From Thaumasiovibrio occultus (lineage in GTDB: Bacteria; Pseudomonadota; Gammaproteobacteria; Enterobacterales; Vibrionaceae), in contig AP023052.1 in assembly GCA_019703815.1 (NCBI GenBank), forward strand, positions 2,170,001-2,234,000: a stretch of DNA of 64,000 nt. Reading direction: 5' to 3'. A program made the position numbers and the translations under genes. The notes under the pieces are model-generated. The model saw only the letters and a program-made list of their open reading frames with translations. It was not told the DNA's origin and ran no database searches. Each line of letters starts with the position of its first letter. Position 1 is the first letter of the stretch. Positions 47,837 to 56,962 of this stretch are shown piece by piece.

Positions 47837-48428
47837 AAGGGTTAAGTGGGTTAAATCTGACCAATCGACCATCAAGGCCGGTCAATTCTCGTAATTTTTC
47901 TCGTTCTGCATCCAACCTTTCTTTTGACAGATCTGGTCCCACAAACACACGTACGAATTCACCTTCTTTTGGCTGATTCGGGATCACATGCGCTTGATAG
48001 CCAGCATTGCGAAGACTCTCAACTAAGCCTTTTGCATTGTTGAAATTACTGAACGTGCCCAATTGCACTGCCCAGCCACTGTCTTGCATATGTGGTTTTG
48101 GCGACGATGGCGCAACAGGCGCTTGCACCTCTACCACTTCCGTTTGCTCAATAACCCAAGATTCCGGCTCAGGCTCTTCCACCGCAGGTGCCGGCGGATC
48201 CGCAAGGGTCACCGTCTCGGTTGGAATTTCTTCTGGTAAAGGAACCGCTTCTGGCGCTACCACTGATTGATCGACAAACACGGTTTCACTTTCTGGCTTC
48301 AGCGGGATAGACGCAAATTCTTCTTGGTAATGTTGTTTTTCGCCATCGAACAGATCCGGTAAAAACAGCACCCCTAATGACGCCAAAATAATCGTACCGA
48401 CTAAACGGCTTTGAAATTTACTCGCCAC
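47835..48428 (-). CDS. dedD: SPOR-domain cell-division protein DedD
   Basis: 197 residues if started at GTG 48428, which gives the conserved N-terminus ASKFQSRLVG and places GAGGA 6-8 nt upstream; ATG 48434 would be too close to that site. One membrane helix (about 8-24), a Pro/Glu-rich periplasmic linker, and a C-terminal SPOR domain (SGWAVQLGTFSNFNNAKGLVESLRNAGYQAHVI ... RVFVGPDLSKERLDAE) that binds denuded septal glycan. Confidence 0.93.
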   Translation of the reverse strand: MASKFQSRLVGTIILASLGVLFLPDLFDGEKQHYQEEFASIPLKPESETVFVDQSVVAPEAVPLPEEIPTETVTLADPPAPAVEEPEPESWVIEQTEVVEVQAPVAPSSPKPHMQDSGWAVQLGTFSNFNNAKGLVESLRNAGYQAHVIPNQPKEGEFVRVFVGPDLSKERLDAEREKLRELTGLDGRLVRFNPLNP

Positions 48429-48454
48429 TGTCATTCCTCATGGTTGCTCTCAAC

Positions 48455-49708
48455 TTACGTGTTTGCTTCAATCACTTGCCCAACCGTATGGAAAGAGCCA
48501 AAAACAATAATCACATCATCGTCACTGGCATCTTCTCGCGCTTTTGTCAGCGCATCGTTAGGCGTAGCAAAGCAATCGTCATCGCTTAATGACAAGTGCT
48601 GTGCTAACTCTTGCGCGGTTGCCGCACGTGGGCCGGTCAGTGACGCCGGATACCAATGGTTAACCACCGGCTTTAGTGCCTCCAACGTGGCTGCAATGTC
48701 TTTATCTTTGAGCATTCCGACCACCGCCCGCACTGTACGATCTTGCTTGATTTCCGCGATCTTATTAGCAAGGTACTCGGCAGAGTGCGGGTTATGAGCC
48801 ACATCGAGCAAAGTATAAGGCTGATCAGCCAATACTTGCATACGACCGCTCAATTTTGCATTGCGCAGACCAAATTCAATATCACGATCGCTGATATCCA
48901 ACGTACTCGCGCCCAACGCCATAATTGCAGTGGCGGCGTTAGCCAGCGGTAACGACGGGACAGGTAAATTAGGAAGATCAAACGCGCCGCTCGACCAATG
49001 CCACTGTGTGCCATCTTGATGGTAAGTAAACTGATAACCAACCTGATAGAGCTTAGCGCCAATATCGTCTGCATGAGCGGCAACGGTAGCGGGCGGCACA
49101 GGTTGGCCACAAATAGCCGGCTTGCCAGAGCGGAAAATGCCGGCTTTCTCAAAACCGATTTGGTTGATGTCGTCCCCGAGCCAATCCACATGATCAATCG
49201 CCAGGCTGGTGACAATCGCAATGTCATGCTCGACCACATTAGTGGCATCTAAGCGACCGCCTAGGCCAACTTCAAGCAAAATCACATCGGGTTGGTGTTG
49301 CTTAAACAGTTGCAACGCCGCCAGTGTACCGAACTCGAAGAAGCTTAAGCTGATGTCACCGCGCAGCGCGTCAATCACCGAAAAGGCTTGGCTATGTTCG
49401 TTATCAGCGAGCTCTTGGCCGTTGATACGCACCCGCTCGGAATAACGCACCAAATGTGGTGAGCTATACACGCCAACGGTGTAACCGGCTTGCAACAAGA
49501 TAGATTCTAGTAACGCGCACGTCGATCCTTTGCCATTGGTGCCGGCAACGGTGATCACGTACGGTTTGAGATGAATAAGATCAGCGCGCTCAGCCACGGC
49601 TTTCACGCGATCCAGCCCCAAATCAATGGCACTGGTATGGAGGTTTTCTAAATAAGTAAGCCACGTGGCCAACGGCGACGTGGCTTTAGGAATGTCTAGT
49701 TCTGCCAT
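48455..49708 (-). CDS. folC: Folylpolyglutamate / dihydrofolate synthase
   Basis: 417 residues. Mur-ligase-like ATPase that makes dihydrofolate and adds glutamate tails. P-loop VAGTNGKGSTCALLESI, LGGRLDATN, AIDHVDWLGD, and C-terminal LLDVAHNPHSAEYLA. Follows accD by 72 bp and precedes dedD by 26 bp on one transcript, as in E. coli. Confidence 0.97.
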   Translation of the reverse strand: MAELDIPKATSPLATWLTYLENLHTSAIDLGLDRVKAVAERADLIHLKPYVITVAGTNGKGSTCALLESILLQAGYTVGVYSSPHLVRYSERVRINGQELADNEHSQAFSVIDALRGDISLSFFEFGTLAALQLFKQHQPDVILLEVGLGGRLDATNVVEHDIAIVTSLAIDHVDWLGDDINQIGFEKAGIFRSGKPAICGQPVPPATVAAHADDIGAKLYQVGYQFTYHQDGTQWHWSSGAFDLPNLPVPSLPLANAATAIMALGASTLDISDRDIEFGLRNAKLSGRMQVLADQPYTLLDVAHNPHSAEYLANKIAEIKQDRTVRAVVGMLKDKDIAATLEALKPVVNHWYPASLTGPRAATAQELAQHLSLSDDDCFATPNDALTKAREDASDDDVIIVFGSFHTVGQVIEANT

Positions 49709-49780
49709 GAAGTCAGAGTCACTCTGTAAATAACTGCAGGGCCTTAACTATACCGAAATTCCCATCAACAAAGAAGCGAC

Positions 49781-50704
49781 TTACTCTTGGTCGTCTTCAA
49801 CAATTTCACCTTCGACCACTTCAACAGCAGGCGCTGCATCAATTGGCACAATCAAAGGTGATTCGGCATTGGTCATCTTCGCAAGTAGACCACCGATGCG
49901 TTGACGCATTTCGCGGCGATCGACGATCATATCAATCGCGCCATGCTCAAGCAGAAACTCACTGCGTTGGAAACCTTCCGGCAACTGCTCACGTACCGTT
50001 TGTTCGATAACGCGTTGGCCAGCAAAACCGATCAGAGCTTTGGGCTCACCGATGTTGATGTCACCGAGCATTGCCAAACTCGCCGATACGCCACCCATGG
50101 TTGGGTCAGTCAATACCGAAATAAACGGCAGACCTTTTTGCGATAGACGCTCAAGTGCCGCGCTGGTTTTTGCCATTTGCATTAGCGACATCAGCGCTTC
50201 TTGCATACGAGCACCACCACTGGCAGAGAAACAGACCAAACCACAGTTGTTTTCAATAGCCGCTTCCACCGCTTTCACAAAGCGTGCGCCAACCACTGAA
50301 CCCATTGAGCCACCCATAAATTGGAACTCAAAAGCACAAGCCACCACTGGCAATTCCAGCAAGGTGCCTTTCATCACCACTAGCGCGTCTTTTTCGCCAC
50401 TGGTCTTTTGTGCGGCAACGATGCGGTCTTTGTATTTTTTCGAGTCGCGGAATTTAAGCACATCTTTTGGCTCTAATTCGCTTGCCAATTCAACTTGGCC
50501 TTCCTTGTCGAGAAAATGCTCTAGACGGCGGCGAGCCTTCATGCGCATATGGTGATCACATTTTGGACACACCTCTAGGTTGCGCTCTAACTCTGCATAG
50601 TAAAGCACTTGGCTGCACGACGTACATTTAGTCCAAACCCCTTCAGGGATTGATGCTTTACGTGAAGACCCAATATTACTTTTAATCTTTTCAAGCCAGC
50701 TCAT
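49781..50704 (-). CDS. accD: Acetyl-CoA carboxylase carboxyltransferase subunit beta
   Basis: 307 residues. Transfers CO2 from carboxybiotin to acetyl-CoA, with AccA. N-terminal zinc ribbon [23 protein letters not shown], then the crotonase-like core with [25 protein letters not shown] and [18 protein letters not shown]-terminal acidic tail ([10 protein letters not shown]). E. coli has dedA between truA and accD; it is absent here. Confidence 0.98.
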   Translation of the reverse strand: MSWLEKIKSNIGSSRKASIPEGVWTKCTSCSQVLYYAELERNLEVCPKCDHHMRMKARRRLEHFLDKEGQVELASELEPKDVLKFRDSKKYKDRIVAAQKTSGEKDALVVMKGTLLELPVVACAFEFQFMGGSMGSVVGARFVKAVEAAIENNCGLVCFSASGGARMQEALMSLMQMAKTSAALERLSQKGLPFISVLTDPTMGGVSASLAMLGDINIGEPKALIGFAGQRVIEQTVREQLPEGFQRSEFLLEHGAIDMIVDRREMRQRIGGLLAKMTNAESPLIVPIDAAPAVEVVEGEIVEDDQE

Positions 50705-51014
50705 GGACGACCTTTATCTCAGCTCGTTACCTGTTGAATCCGATCAGCAGGTAATAAATATGTGTAAATTATTTTCAGTGAAGGATTAAAACACAATCTC
50801 AAGGCAGTTGGGACAAAAAACTGGTTGTACCTATTTACTTTAGCCACATTACTGCGTTGCTTTCACTGCACTATTTCGCTTTGCGGTATTGCCTTCGGCG
50901 CACATTTAACCTGCACTATGTTGCTTAGAAGTCACGCCAGAATCAATACGGTTACGGGTTAAACTAACCGAATTTACAACTTTCTTACATTCTGAAAGAC
51001 TCAATACATTGATC
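50705..51014. other. Intergenic region accD / truA
   Basis: 310 bp where dedA might be expected. No open frame with a ribosome site was found; AT-rich segments near 50755-50790 could hold an accD promoter. Confidence 0.5.
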
Positions 51015-51806
51015 TCAAAGCACATCTTCAAGGAAAAGAGGCCCGATTGGCGCCCGCGGTAAGTTGAACGATTCCGGGTAGTCAACATCCACTAAATACA
51101 AGCCTTCGGCTTTGGCGGTTGCACCGGCAATCGCACGGTTTTTCTGAGCTAACAACCAGCCAATCCACTCTGGCGGCTGCTCGCCTTTGCCAACCACAAT
51201 CAAACTGCCGGTGATATTACGCACCATATGGTGAACAAAAGCATTGGCTTTAATATCGATAATCACATAACGCCCACGACGATAGACGTTGATATGGTGA
51301 ATGTTACGCCACGGGCTATGCGACTGGCAAAACGCTGCACGGAACGAGGTGAAATCGTTCTCACCGAGCAAGGCCTGCGCTGCTTCGTGCATTTTTTTCT
51401 CATCAAGCTCACCGTGATAGTGGCTCACCCCGGAATGTAAAATAGCGGGGCGCAAATGGTGGTTATAGATGATGTAACGATAACGACGGGCAGTGGCACT
51501 GAAACGCGCGTGAAATTCATCGCTCACGGGAGCTGCCCAGCGTACCGCGATATCTTTTGGCAAATTGGCGTTAGCCCCCATCTGCCATGCCACCATTTTC
51601 CGCTCAGTTGGGGTATCAAAATGGACCACCTGCCCGGTACCGTGTACACCGGCATCTGTACGGCCTGCACACTGCACCTCTACCGGATGATTGGCGATTT
51701 TCGATAACGCTGCTTCCAGCTTGTTTTGCACCCCAATGGTATGGTTTTGGCGCTGCCAACCTGAATACTTTGCGCCGTCATATTCAATACCTAACGCCAC
51801 CCGCAT
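51015..51806 (-). CDS. truA: tRNA pseudouridine synthase A
   Basis: 263 residues. Makes pseudouridine at positions 38-40 of tRNA anticodon arms. Catalytic Asp in [45 protein letters not shown] core and family start [17 protein letters not shown]. First gene of the truA-accD-folC-dedD-cvpA-purF series. Confidence 0.97.
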   Translation of the reverse strand: MRVALGIEYDGAKYSGWQRQNHTIGVQNKLEAALSKIANHPVEVQCAGRTDAGVHGTGQVVHFDTPTERKMVAWQMGANANLPKDIAVRWAAPVSDEFHARFSATARRYRYIIYNHHLRPAILHSGVSHYHGELDEKKMHEAAQALLGENDFTSFRAAFCQSHSPWRNIHHINVYRRGRYVIIDIKANAFVHHMVRNITGSLIVVGKGEQPPEWIGWLLAQKNRAIAGATAKAEGLYLVDVDYPESFNLPRAPIGPLFLEDVL

Positions 51807-51954
51807 GATTCACCTATCAATTCTGTATTATTGCTAAACCGCAAAGTATATACCGAACTTGGGGTAAGTTGGCAGCGCTATCAAGCCATGCCTCTATTTA
51901 ACTGCCGCACGGACGCGTCAATAGAAGCCGAAAAACGATAGCCTAGGGTTTACA

Positions 51955-51986
51955 TAAGAATAAGCCCGCGCGTGGCGGGCTTGGTG
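51955..51986 (-). terminator. Rho-independent terminator of the lipoprotein gene
   Basis: Minus strand AAGCCCGC-loop-GCGGGCTTATTCTT, 10-15 bp after the lipoprotein stop. Confidence 0.8.
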
Positions 51987-51995
51987 TAGCAATAC

Positions 51996-53474
51996 TTAGC
52001 GACGAACTACCGTTCTTTCTGTGCTCAAAAGATCATTTTCATCGTTAATGACATCTGATGGCAGCCGAATTAGATACTTAGAATCCGTGTACGTCTGCGT
52101 ATGATCGTTATTGGTTACTGACTCAGGGTCAGAAAACGAGGCCATGAAATGATAAATTTTATTACGGTCATACTGTGCGAGTGTTACATCTTGTCGCTCA
52201 ATTGTGCCTAAAGAGAATGCCTTATCAAATTCAGCGTCTCCTGTGGATGGGATGATTTGATTGTCCGTTGGTGGTGCATAAACCGACATCCAAACGTCAC
52301 TTTGACCAAGCTTAGCCTTAACAAATGAACGTTGGATATTATAACCTTGTTCCGTTGGTGTAGCGCCCATTGCGCCATTCAAATCTACGCACGTATTTGT
52401 AACACTCTGACTACAGTTTCTATTCACCGTAGGTTGCCGATCCAGAGGCTCTTGTTGAAGAGCAAACGTCAAATCATAACCTAAGCTTGGTGAGTCTATT
52501 TTCTCATTCTGCTCCACAGTCCAATTGTTCAACGTTGTGCCATTCGCCCAAACATACCAATGACTGCTGCTAATCCCTGAATCATTGGTGCTAGGATAAG
52601 CATACACCCCAGAAACCTTATCCATCAGTTGCCAGTTATAAAAATGGTTCGCATATTTCACATTGATTTCAGCATCAGTGAAGACTGACGTGTCGACTAT
52701 TTGCCACGGCACATCGTTAACATCACGACGTAAGCGGGCAATATTCGATGTTGCAGAGTCGGGATCAGTTAATTCAGAGAACGGAATAAATACATAGCCA
52801 AGCAGCTGACCATCTTTAGTTCCTTTACCTAATACAGCACGATTTTCTGGAGTGGTAATAGCTATATCGGTAGAGATATTACTTATCGATGAATCAGTTA
52901 TGGTTGTTGCAATATATTTGTCAGGTACTTCACCGAGATCAACAGCTGACATGTTCACCAATCTATTCACTTCTCGAGTCAAAGCTGACGTGTCTTTATA
53001 ACACTCGCTTTCAACGGATTGCTCTTTGACCACGTTAAAGTAGGCATCTTGAATGAAGTCTTTGTGAATAACCTGAACAAATACGTCCCCCTTGCCCGAG
53101 ACATAGCTTAAGATCGATTCAACAAAAGCAACATAACCATTTTGAGGAATATCGCTCTGATCGATGGATAATTCTCCACCCTTTGGAACTTTATAAGAGC
53201 GAATAAGCTCACCCGAACTGTCCAAGGCTAAAACCGATAAACCTTCAATTAAATCTAGTTCTCGAGCGGCAATCACATGTTGTTCAGGCACTGTTTGAGT
53301 TGTATCTAACCCAAAGACTGCGCACTCCGGCTTGACTTCAGATTGACCGACCGAATACTGCTGAATAAAGTTAAACGTATATTTAGGCGCGGGAGGTGGT
53401 GGCGCGCTACCACCTTCGCTGCCACCACAACCGGCGAGGACGCTTAGCGCCACTAGTGATAGTACTTTTTTCAT
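51996..53474 (-). CDS. Large lipoprotein of unknown function
   Basis: 492 residues from ATG 53474, which has GAGGG 5 nt upstream and gives a clean lipoprotein signal MKKVLSLVALSVLAGC (lipid Cys at 16). A Gly/Ser/Pro-rich linker (GGSEGGSAPPPPAP) follows, then a long extracytoplasmic region with several Cys and many Asn/Asp/Tyr, beta-rich in appearance. No enzymatic motif found. Vibrio genomes encode similar-sized lipoproteins annotated as flagellar sheath proteins, but I cannot confirm that link. More AT-rich than truA, hinting at accessory status. Confidence 0.75.
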   Translation of the reverse strand: MKKVLSLVALSVLAGCGGSEGGSAPPPPAPKYTFNFIQQYSVGQSEVKPECAVFGLDTTQTVPEQHVIAARELDLIEGLSVLALDSSGELIRSYKVPKGGELSIDQSDIPQNGYVAFVESILSYVSGKGDVFVQVIHKDFIQDAYFNVVKEQSVESECYKDTSALTREVNRLVNMSAVDLGEVPDKYIATTITDSSISNISTDIAITTPENRAVLGKGTKDGQLLGYVFIPFSELTDPDSATSNIARLRRDVNDVPWQIVDTSVFTDAEINVKYANHFYNWQLMDKVSGVYAYPSTNDSGISSSHWYVWANGTTLNNWTVEQNEKIDSPSLGYDLTFALQQEPLDRQPTVNRNCSQSVTNTCVDLNGAMGATPTEQGYNIQRSFVKAKLGQSDVWMSVYAPPTDNQIIPSTGDAEFDKAFSLGTIERQDVTLAQYDRNKIYHFMASFSDPESVTNNDHTQTYTDSKYLIRLPSDVINDENDLLSTERTVVRR

Positions 53475-53582
53475 CGAGACCCTCATTAATCTGTTTAAAG
53501 CTCACATGCGAACTTTACTAATGAGGATCCTTATGCAAAATGTTTACCAGCTTTTAAATCAACGACTAAGTTAACCGATTAA

Positions 53583-54557
53583 TTAACCTTGTTGGCGTAC
53601 TTTTACTAACCATGTTGCTGCATCACTGCTCGGCATTAGATTCTCTAGCATCGCAAAAGCTTCCTCTGCCTCGCTATAATGCCCCAAATAGAAGTGACTG
53701 ATCCCAAGCTGGCGCCACATGTCCGCGTGATAAGGGTATTGTTCCGTACCCGCTTGTGCGACGGAAAGCAGACGTGTCCAGTTTTTCGTCAAACCCATGA
53801 CGCCCATGTGCTGCTCCATCAGGTCTAAGCTGTCATTTTCTTGACGAAGCACAGTGTAAATATAGTCAACCACTTGCCAATCTTCGCTCTTGGTCGCATA
53901 CCCAAGCCAGGTAAATAGCGTGCGCTCGTTAAGCGAAATTTGACCGTCACTCACACCTTGGTGGAACCAGTAATTAGCTTGGCTATGCTGGCCCCGGTCG
54001 GCGTAGTTTTTGGCGCGACGCTCATATTCGGTGAGATCCGCTGATGATGCTGCCGTTACCCGACTCGCGTCCTTAACTGTGGCGGTCGCATTGAGCGTGG
54101 CAACGGAATTGACCAGAGCAACACCGGTGGCAGCCGCCGCCGGCGTGGCAGCCGTATTATTCAATCCTTCTAGCGGCAACGCGAGTTGCGTGGTATTGCT
54201 GGCTGTTGTGTTGTGCAGGGTTTGGCTGTGCCAGTTGGCACAAGACTCGGCAAGGTTAACCGCTGACTCTCCTTCAAACACATTGAGCGATACGGCAAGC
54301 TGGCAACTGGCAGTCGCTTTATCAAAATCGCCGAGGGCGGCAAAACTCATCCCCCTTAGTCGCTCAATGTTGGCAACTTCATGTTCAGAGTCCCCTTGCA
54401 CCGTGGCAAGGACATCTAGCGCCTTCTGCGGCTGCTCTTGACGCAATGCATTGTCTGCTTGCGTGAGCACGGCATACACCGCAGGTCGAACCGATTGGCT
54501 CACTGCAGGCAAAGAGAACAAGGCCAATAGAACAGATGCAATGTAACTGGCTTTCAT
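53583..54557 (-). CDS. Secreted/periplasmic TPR protein
   Basis: 324 residues. Sec signal peptide MKASYIASVLLALFSLPAVSQS. TPR-like helices about 30-110 (ADNALRQEQPQKALDVLATVQGDSEHEVANIERLRGMSFAALGDFDKATASC), an Ala/Thr-rich low-complexity linker about 115-165, then Sel1/TPR-like repeats about 170-320 (YADRGQHSQANYWFHQG, LGISHFYLGHYSEAEEAFAML). Probably a protein-interaction scaffold. Same strand and 108 bp upstream of the lipoprotein gene, so the two may work together. Confidence 0.78.
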   Translation of the reverse strand: MKASYIASVLLALFSLPAVSQSVRPAVYAVLTQADNALRQEQPQKALDVLATVQGDSEHEVANIERLRGMSFAALGDFDKATASCQLAVSLNVFEGESAVNLAESCANWHSQTLHNTTASNTTQLALPLEGLNNTAATPAAAATGVALVNSVATLNATATVKDASRVTAASSADLTEYERRAKNYADRGQHSQANYWFHQGVSDGQISLNERTLFTWLGYATKSEDWQVVDYIYTVLRQENDSLDLMEQHMGVMGLTKNWTRLLSVAQAGTEQYPYHADMWRQLGISHFYLGHYSEAEEAFAMLENLMPSSDAATWLVKVRQQG

Positions 54558-55138
54558 AAATCCTCCGTGAAATGGTTGCTGGCATCATATCACCGCCCCT
54601 ATGGGAGCGGCAGTAGCATTTAAACGCGTTCCGAAAGTGCATCGCAATGCCGTGACGCCTCACTCAAATTTACTTGTATCTAACCGCAACAAAACCAATC
54701 ACTTAGCAACTAGATGTCGCCAGTGCGTCGCTAAACTGTTTCTCACTGTGCCACGTCAGTACAACTAAATTTTAGTGCTTCAACATAGCGCAATTATTAC
54801 CCATCACACCGCATGCCTTTGTTTTTCAATCACATAGAAGCATAAAGCCCTACATTGAGTAATGAAAATATTTCGGCAAGACACAACATGTGGTGCTAGA
54901 TTTACCAGATAGTATAAAAGCTCAATTTTTCTTTAGTGTTTTCTTAAAAAATTTTAATGGTACTGATCGAGATCAATTCACTAACCCAATGACCCATGTA
55001 CACTTTGCTAGAATTCGGTGAAATTTTATTACAGCCCTAACGCACTACAGGGATGTAAATTGGCTAAGGCCCCTATAACTAAACAATAAAAGCACCGGAT
55101 CGTTTTTTTTATATTGAACACGTATAGACGAGGAACAT
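54558..55138. other. Intergenic region, divergent promoters
   Basis: 581 bp between the TPR gene and the DUF3360-type gene. The right half holds the FNR-type promoter noted separately. No other gene was found. Confidence 0.5.
54963..55004 (+). promoter_or_regulatory. FNR-dependent promoter of the DUF3360-type gene
   Basis: FNR box CTGATCGAGATCAA (54963-54976) matches TTGAT-N4-ATCAA at 9 of 10 conserved positions. A -10 like TACACT (54999-55004) is centred 32 bp downstream, the class II geometry (FNR at about -41.5, no -35 needed). Predicts activation without oxygen and a leader of about 130 nt. Confidence 0.7.
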
Positions 55139-56680
55139 ATGTCATCACATCTAAAGGATGGCTTGGACGCAAACAACGAGAAGAGCTACAAGGAGCTCCA
55201 TCGCCCTGCTTCTGAGTTTGCAAGTCGTTCAGATTATCTGGACCACGAACTGCAAATCATGAAGCCACGTCGCTTTGGGTTAAACTTGCCTGGCCGTGAC
55301 TTCCGGTTTGAGTTAGAAGATTTGGTGCCTGCTTTGGCCGGTACTATCGGGATTATCGCAATGTACTCTGCGGTAATGATGTCTTGGGCTGAAGGTCTGA
55401 CTCAAGCGTGGCCGCATATTACTCTAGGTAAAGAGTTTGCGATTGAAGTTGCGCGTGTGGAAATGTTGCTTCCTGCACTTTTCTTCTGTGTGTTGGCCTC
55501 TGGTTTTATCAACCCACGAGCGAACCTTGCGGGTAACCACGGTCCGATGATCCCTTTGATTGCGTCAATTGCACTGGCCGGCGCCCACCCTCTTGCTTTA
55601 GCCATTTTGCTGGGTGTTTTCGGTTTGCTATTGAGCTACTTCAAAGGCGGTTCGAAGCTCGTTAACTTGACCTCTGAAGGTACGGCCGGCGGTTTGCTGA
55701 TCTTCCTTGGTTTTACCGGTGTGATGAGCCAGATCGACTCACTGCAAGTGTGGGCAAAAAGCCTAGCTCCTGCGGGCGAAGCAGCGGGCAGCATGGGTTA
55801 CGTTGGCCTAGTCGTTCTGGGTGTGAACATCGCGCTATACGCGATTTTGGCGAAGATCAACAAGCGCTGGTTGGCGATCCCAATCTGTGCCTTTACCGGT
55901 TTGATCATCGCATTGGCCATGGGCGCAGGTTTTGACCTTAAGTTTGAAACCCAAATGGGTCTGCCAAACCTAAACCCTGTGTACTGGTGGGGTAGCACTG
56001 AAGAAGGTTGGATGCTAGGTCTACCTAACCTACAACACTTCATTGCGTCACTGCCGTTTGCGATCCTAGCCGTTGCAATGTGGTCACCAGACTTCTTGGG
56101 TCACCGCATTTTCCAAGAGCTAAACTACCCACGTCGCACCGAAAAAGTGCTGATGGATGTGGATGACACTATGACCATGTGTTCTATCCGTCAAATGGTG
56201 GGTACCGCACTCGGTGGCGGTAACATTACCTCATCTTGGGGTACGTACATGATCCCTGCGGCAATCGCGAAACGTCCAATTCCAGGCGGCGCGATTATTC
56301 TGGGGCTGTTGGTAATGACCATCGCGATCCTTGGCTTCCCAATGGATGTTGCGGTATGGCCACCCGTCATGCGTATTGCACTGCTAGTGGGTGTATTCCT
56401 GCCATTGCTAGAAGCGGGTATGCAAATGGTTAAACAGACCAAAGACTCACAAGCAGCAGGTATCTGTATCTTTGGTTCAGCGGTTGTGAACCCAGTATTG
56501 GCATGGGCATTGACCATGTTGCTGGATAACAACGGTTTGATCGGTGACAAAGAGCGTGCAGCGCGTTTGTCATTTGCTGACCGCGTGATCATTCCAGGTG
56601 GCGTATTGATCATCTGTTTGATTGCCATGTTGGCAGTCGGCATGCTTGAAGGCCAGTACGGCATCAAAGCATTCCTGTAA
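55139..56680 (+). CDS. DUF3360-type polytopic membrane protein, putative transporter
   Basis: 513 residues with about 11-12 hydrophobic helices after a ~55-residue soluble N-terminus. Sequence features (NPRANLAGNHGPMIPLIASIALAGAHPLALAILLGVFG, and TALGGGNITSSWGTYMIPAAIAKRPIPGGAI) resemble purine/sulfate-type permeases of the APC fold and fit, from memory, the Vibrio DUF3360 family. Substrate unknown. It lies between an FNR site and pflB, where many relatives carry the formate channel gene focA, so an anaerobic role, perhaps with a fermentation acid, is reasonable inference. AACATATG start at 55139 with GAGGA upstream. Confidence 0.75.
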   Translation: MSSHLKDGLDANNEKSYKELHRPASEFASRSDYLDHELQIMKPRRFGLNLPGRDFRFELEDLVPALAGTIGIIAMYSAVMMSWAEGLTQAWPHITLGKEFAIEVARVEMLLPALFFCVLASGFINPRANLAGNHGPMIPLIASIALAGAHPLALAILLGVFGLLLSYFKGGSKLVNLTSEGTAGGLLIFLGFTGVMSQIDSLQVWAKSLAPAGEAAGSMGYVGLVVLGVNIALYAILAKINKRWLAIPICAFTGLIIALAMGAGFDLKFETQMGLPNLNPVYWWGSTEEGWMLGLPNLQHFIASLPFAILAVAMWSPDFLGHRIFQELNYPRRTEKVLMDVDDTMTMCSIRQMVGTALGGGNITSSWGTYMIPAAIAKRPIPGGAIILGLLVMTIAILGFPMDVAVWPPVMRIALLVGVFLPLLEAGMQMVKQTKDSQAAGICIFGSAVVNPVLAWALTMLLDNNGLIGDKERAARLSFADRVIIPGGVLIICLIAMLAVGMLEGQYGIKAFL

Positions 56681-56962
56681 AAAATAGTTATTGGGCAGTA
56701 CAGTGTGCTGCCCTCTCTGGTATAGTACGCACGTATAACTAAGACCTAGCAGTTACACCGGCGATAAGATAATCAGAGTGGCGATAAAACAATAGATTCG
56801 CGCAGAAAATACGCGACGGAAAAGTGAAGAACAACCAGTGGCTATCCCTCAGCCGATACCGAAATGAGCGGTTGAGGAATATTCATTTATCATCGAGTGC
56901 GGTTATGGTGAACGGTCATTGTAATTTGCACATGTTTTTTCTACTAAAAAGGTAGGTATGTC

